Shown: piece by piece, positions 62,141 to 64,000 of the stretch
How the letters are laid out: each line of letters starts with the position of its first letter
Position numbering within the stretch: the first letter of the stretch is position 1
Assembly (NCBI GenBank): GCA_900473045.1
Contig: UCKS01000007.1
Location: forward strand, 5,122 to 69,121
Direction: 5' to 3'
DNA from: Hyphomicrobiales bacterium
Lineage (GTDB): Bacteria > Pseudomonadota > Alphaproteobacteria > Rhizobiales > Rhizobiaceae
DNA: 64,000 nt
Position numbers and translations under genes: made by a program
Notes under the pieces: generated by a model
Told to the model about the DNA's origin: nothing
Databases searched by the model: none
The model's input: only the letters and a program-made list of their open reading frames with translations

Positions 62141-63223
62141 TCAGCCGGCTGAGCCGGTTTTTGGTTGTAGATCCGACGGACGCCGAACGGGGAGCGGGAC
62201 ATCCGACAGGTTTTCGCTTGCCGTCGTGCTGATCGCGTGGACCTGGCCGGGGATCTGATCTCCCAGATAGCTCTCATTGCCCGGCAGCCCCATCGGATAA
62301 AGGGCATTGCGGCTGGCCTCGTAGGCAACACTCTGACCGGTACAGAGGCGAACGCGCATATCCTGCGGGGCGACGTCGGTCCGGTTTTGCAGATTATTGA
62401 CGAGCCCTGCATTGGCAGGCAAGCGGCCATCTAAGGCCTCGGTCAGATATTGCGCGGATCGTTCGTTGCGTTCGCGCTCCGTCGTCGCGCCCAGGATGAC
62501 CACCATCACCCGTTTTCCGTTGCGCGACGCCAGCCCGACGATATTGCGTCCGGATGCGCAGAGAAAGCCGGTCTTCATACCGGTCGTGCCGGCAAAGCGC
62601 GTGAGCAGAAGATTGTTCGACTTGATCTCCTTGCCGTCGATGGTGACGGCCGAGGCCAGGAAGAAACGGCGATATTCCGGGAACAGCCGGTCGACTTCCA
62701 TGCCCAGGATCGCGAGATCGCGCGCGGTCGTATAATTGGCCTTGTCAAACAGCCCGTTCGGATTGGAAAAATGCGTACCCGTCAGTCCGAGTCGGGTTGC
62801 GGCCTCGTTCATTTTCCGGACAAACGCCGGTTCGTCTGGCGCCACCGCTTCCGCGAGAGCGACAGCGACATCGTTTGCCGATGCGGCGATCATGGCAAAC
62901 AGCGCGTCTTCCAGCGTCATCGTCCGCCCGAAAGTCAGCCCGGACTCGAGGAAGGCCTGTTTCGTGGCATTGCGGGTCATGGTGACCGGTGTCGTCAGCG
63001 TCACCTCGCCGGAGCGCAGGGCCTCAAACACGACGAGTGCCGTCATCAGCTTGGTTGTCGAGGCGGGATACCAGGGAACGCCGGCATCCTCCTGGTAAAG
63101 CACCTGCCGGCTGTCGGCATCGACCACGAGCACAGGCGTGGCGTGGGCTTGCGCCGACAGGAAAAGGGACGCCATCAACGCCAGTTTTTTCCATGGCCGT
63201 CCGGCCAATATGTTCTCGATCAT
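62141..63223 (-). CDS. dacF: D-alanyl-D-alanine carboxypeptidase
   Basis: A 360-residue penicillin-binding protein, class 5/6/7 type. A signal peptide (WKKLALMASLFLSAQAHA) is followed by the serine motifs: Ser55-x-x-Lys58 (STTK), Ser115-Ala-Asn (SAN) and KTG (TTGMKTGFLCASG). It trims the terminal D-Ala of peptidoglycan pentapeptides in the periplasm. The C-terminal anchoring helix typical of PBP5 is not evident; residues from ~270 are a short beta domain. GGAGAC precedes ATG 63223. The symbol is given by family. Confidence 0.9.
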   Translation of the reverse strand: MIENILAGRPWKKLALMASLFLSAQAHATPVLVVDADSRQVLYQEDAGVPWYPASTTKLMTALVVFEALRSGEVTLTTPVTMTRNATKQAFLESGLTFGRTMTLEDALFAMIAASANDVAVALAEAVAPDEPAFVRKMNEAATRLGLTGTHFSNPNGLFDKANYTTARDLAILGMEVDRLFPEYRRFFLASAVTIDGKEIKSNNLLLTRFAGTTGMKTGFLCASGRNIVGLASRNGKRVMVVILGATTERERNERSAQYLTEALDGRLPANAGLVNNLQNRTDVAPQDMRVRLCTGQSVAYEASRNALYPMGLPGNESYLGDQIPGQVHAISTTASENLSDVPLPVRRPSDLQPKTGSAG

Positions 63224-63377
63224 GTGCCAGTCTCCGGAGGAAGGCGTCCTCATGGCATGATGCACTACCGGAGGACAAGCCTTTGCTGCAGGAGTGCAAC
63301 GAATTGGCCGGCCGGGGAGTTCCTTACGGATAACGGCTATGGATCATAAAAGCCGCCTTCCCCACAGCAGCCAAACA

Positions 63378-63401
63378 GCCATCCGCCTGAGAGCGGATGG
63401 C
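63378..63401 (-). terminator. Hairpin after the aminotransferase gene
   Basis: A 9-bp perfect stem, GCCATCCGC (63378-63386) and GCGGATGGC (63393-63401), with a CTGAGA loop. It lies just after the class IV aminotransferase stop on the minus strand; there is only a short T-rich stretch beyond it. Confidence 0.5.
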
Positions 63402-63416
63402 CCATCTGCAACGCCC

Positions 63417-64000
63417 TTACAAATCCGAAGCCGACGAGTGCGCCCAGTCCATATACAGGTCCTTGGCCTTGGCGGCGATCGGGCCGGGCTGGAGGTCGCG
63501 GTCTTCGAGTTTGGTGACGGGGACGACCTTGGAATAGTTGCCGGAGGTGAAGATCTCGTCGGCGGTCTCGAAATCGGACAGCGTCAGCGTCGTCTCGACC
63601 ACGTCGAAGCCGGCGTCGCGCAAGAGGGCGATGACGCGGAAGCGGGTGATGCCGGCAAGGAAGGTCTTGTTGGAGGCGGGCGTGAAGACGACGCCGTCCT
63701 TGACCATAAAGACGTTGGAGGAGCCGGTTTCGGCGATATTGCCGAGCATGTCGCGCACCAAAGCGTTGGAGAAGCCGCGGCTGCGGGCCTCGATCAGGAT
63801 GCGGCCATTGTTGGGATAGAGGCAGCCGGCCTTGGCGTCGGTCGGCATGCACTCGATCGTCGGGCGGCGGAAGGGCGAGATGGTCAGCGACTGGCCGCCC
63901 GGCCCCTCGCCCATCGGCGCTTCGAACAGGCAGAGCGCAAATCGGGTCGAATCGGGATCGACGGCGACGACGCTGCCCGGCATGCCATGTTCGCCCCAGT
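63417..64000 (-). CDS. Class IV aminotransferase, branched-chain type (5' end outside window)
   Basis: The C-terminal 194 residues of a PLP aminotransferase of the branched-chain/D-amino-acid group. WGEHGMPGSVVAVDPDSTRF continues the frame to the window edge, so the N-terminal ~100 residues lie beyond. The PLP Lys is likely in MPTDAKAGCLYPNN, and NIAETGSSNVFMVKDGVVFT carries the Glu that binds the pyridine nitrogen and the substrate loop. It makes or breaks branched-chain amino acids using glutamate/2-oxoglutarate. The last whole codon begins at base 63998. Confidence 0.92.
   Translation of the reverse strand, partial: WGEHGMPGSVVAVDPDSTRFALCLFEAPMGEGPGGQSLTISPFRRPTIECMPTDAKAGCLYPNNGRILIEARSRGFSNALVRDMLGNIAETGSSNVFMVKDGVVFTPASNKTFLAGITRFRVIALLRDAGFDVVETTLTLSDFETADEIFTSGNYSKVVPVTKLEDRDLQPGPIAAKAKDLYMDWAHSSASDL

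Overview
The window looks like the chromosome of an alphaproteobacterium of the family Rhizobiaceae (Rhizobium/Agrobacterium/Ciceribacter-like). The evidence is GC-rich codon use throughout, a MucR/Ros zinc-finger regulator, a stand-alone protein with a DnaA domain IV-like helix-turn-helix beside a DUF6456 gene, a DUF5330 protein, a DmeRF-type Co/Ni efflux pair, a complete Mrp antiporter operon and two copies of a dispersed intergenic palindromic repeat. No rRNA, tRNA, CRISPR array, phage or intact insertion sequence was recognised.

Layout. 0.6-5 kb: housekeeping and regulatory genes (DUF5330 protein, membrane protein, SufE, DUF6456 and DnaA-like pair, mucR). 5.2-11.2 kb: mrpABCDEFG cation/proton antiporter operon on the minus strand, with junctions that mostly overlap by 1-4 bases. 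11.4-17.2 kb: msrB, a secreted protein, a P-loop ATPase, a DUF4118 membrane protein, a hemolysin III protein, and a LysR gene divergent from a cupin/aldo-keto reductase pair. 17.3-20.6 kb: an exported sulfatase and a DUF1254 protein, each with the same palindromic operator. 20.8-28.4 kb: universal stress protein, Tat-tagged VOC protein, inverse autotransporter with a beta-helix passenger, AztD-like zinc chaperone under Zur-like boxes, then an AT-rich stretch and two glycan transferases. 28.4-38.7 kb: cyclase fused to DUF4242, chemoreceptor, oligopeptidase B, a ParDE pair with a frameshifted toxin, homocysteine methyltransferase, SelO, and an MntA/HepT pair. 39.5-43.7 kb: PQQ glucose dehydrogenase and an ABC half-transporter. 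43.7-50.9 kb is an accessory stretch: ribosomal-protection GTPase (tet(M)/otr(A)-like) flanked by a decayed second copy of the dmeF 3' end, dmeF/dmeR with its operator, class A beta-lactamase, a GNAT acetyltransferase behind what looks like an aromatic-amino-acid attenuator, HicAB, and a truncated orphan HicB. 50.9-64 kb: c-type cytochromes, LysE exporter, WYL regulator, metallophosphoesterase, sodB, a DapA-like aldolase, a TPR/GT41 transferase, MYG1, a D,D-carboxypeptidase, and the 3' part of a class IV aminotransferase that runs off the window edge.

The most unusual item is the leader at 49004-49142. A -35 element and a weak -10-like hexamer place a transcript start at or near the ATG of a 16-codon reading frame, MIRTANIARWYFTLLP. 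Mutually exclusive hairpins follow, then an intrinsic terminator just before the GNAT gene. This is the architecture of a ribosome-dependent attenuator sensing Trp/Tyr/Phe, placed in front of an acetyltransferase rather than a biosynthetic gene.

Several genes are broken or partial: parE (frameshift), a DUF1697 remnant, a dmeF 3' remnant and the truncated HicB. All functions are inferred by eye from motifs and context; no database search was possible.
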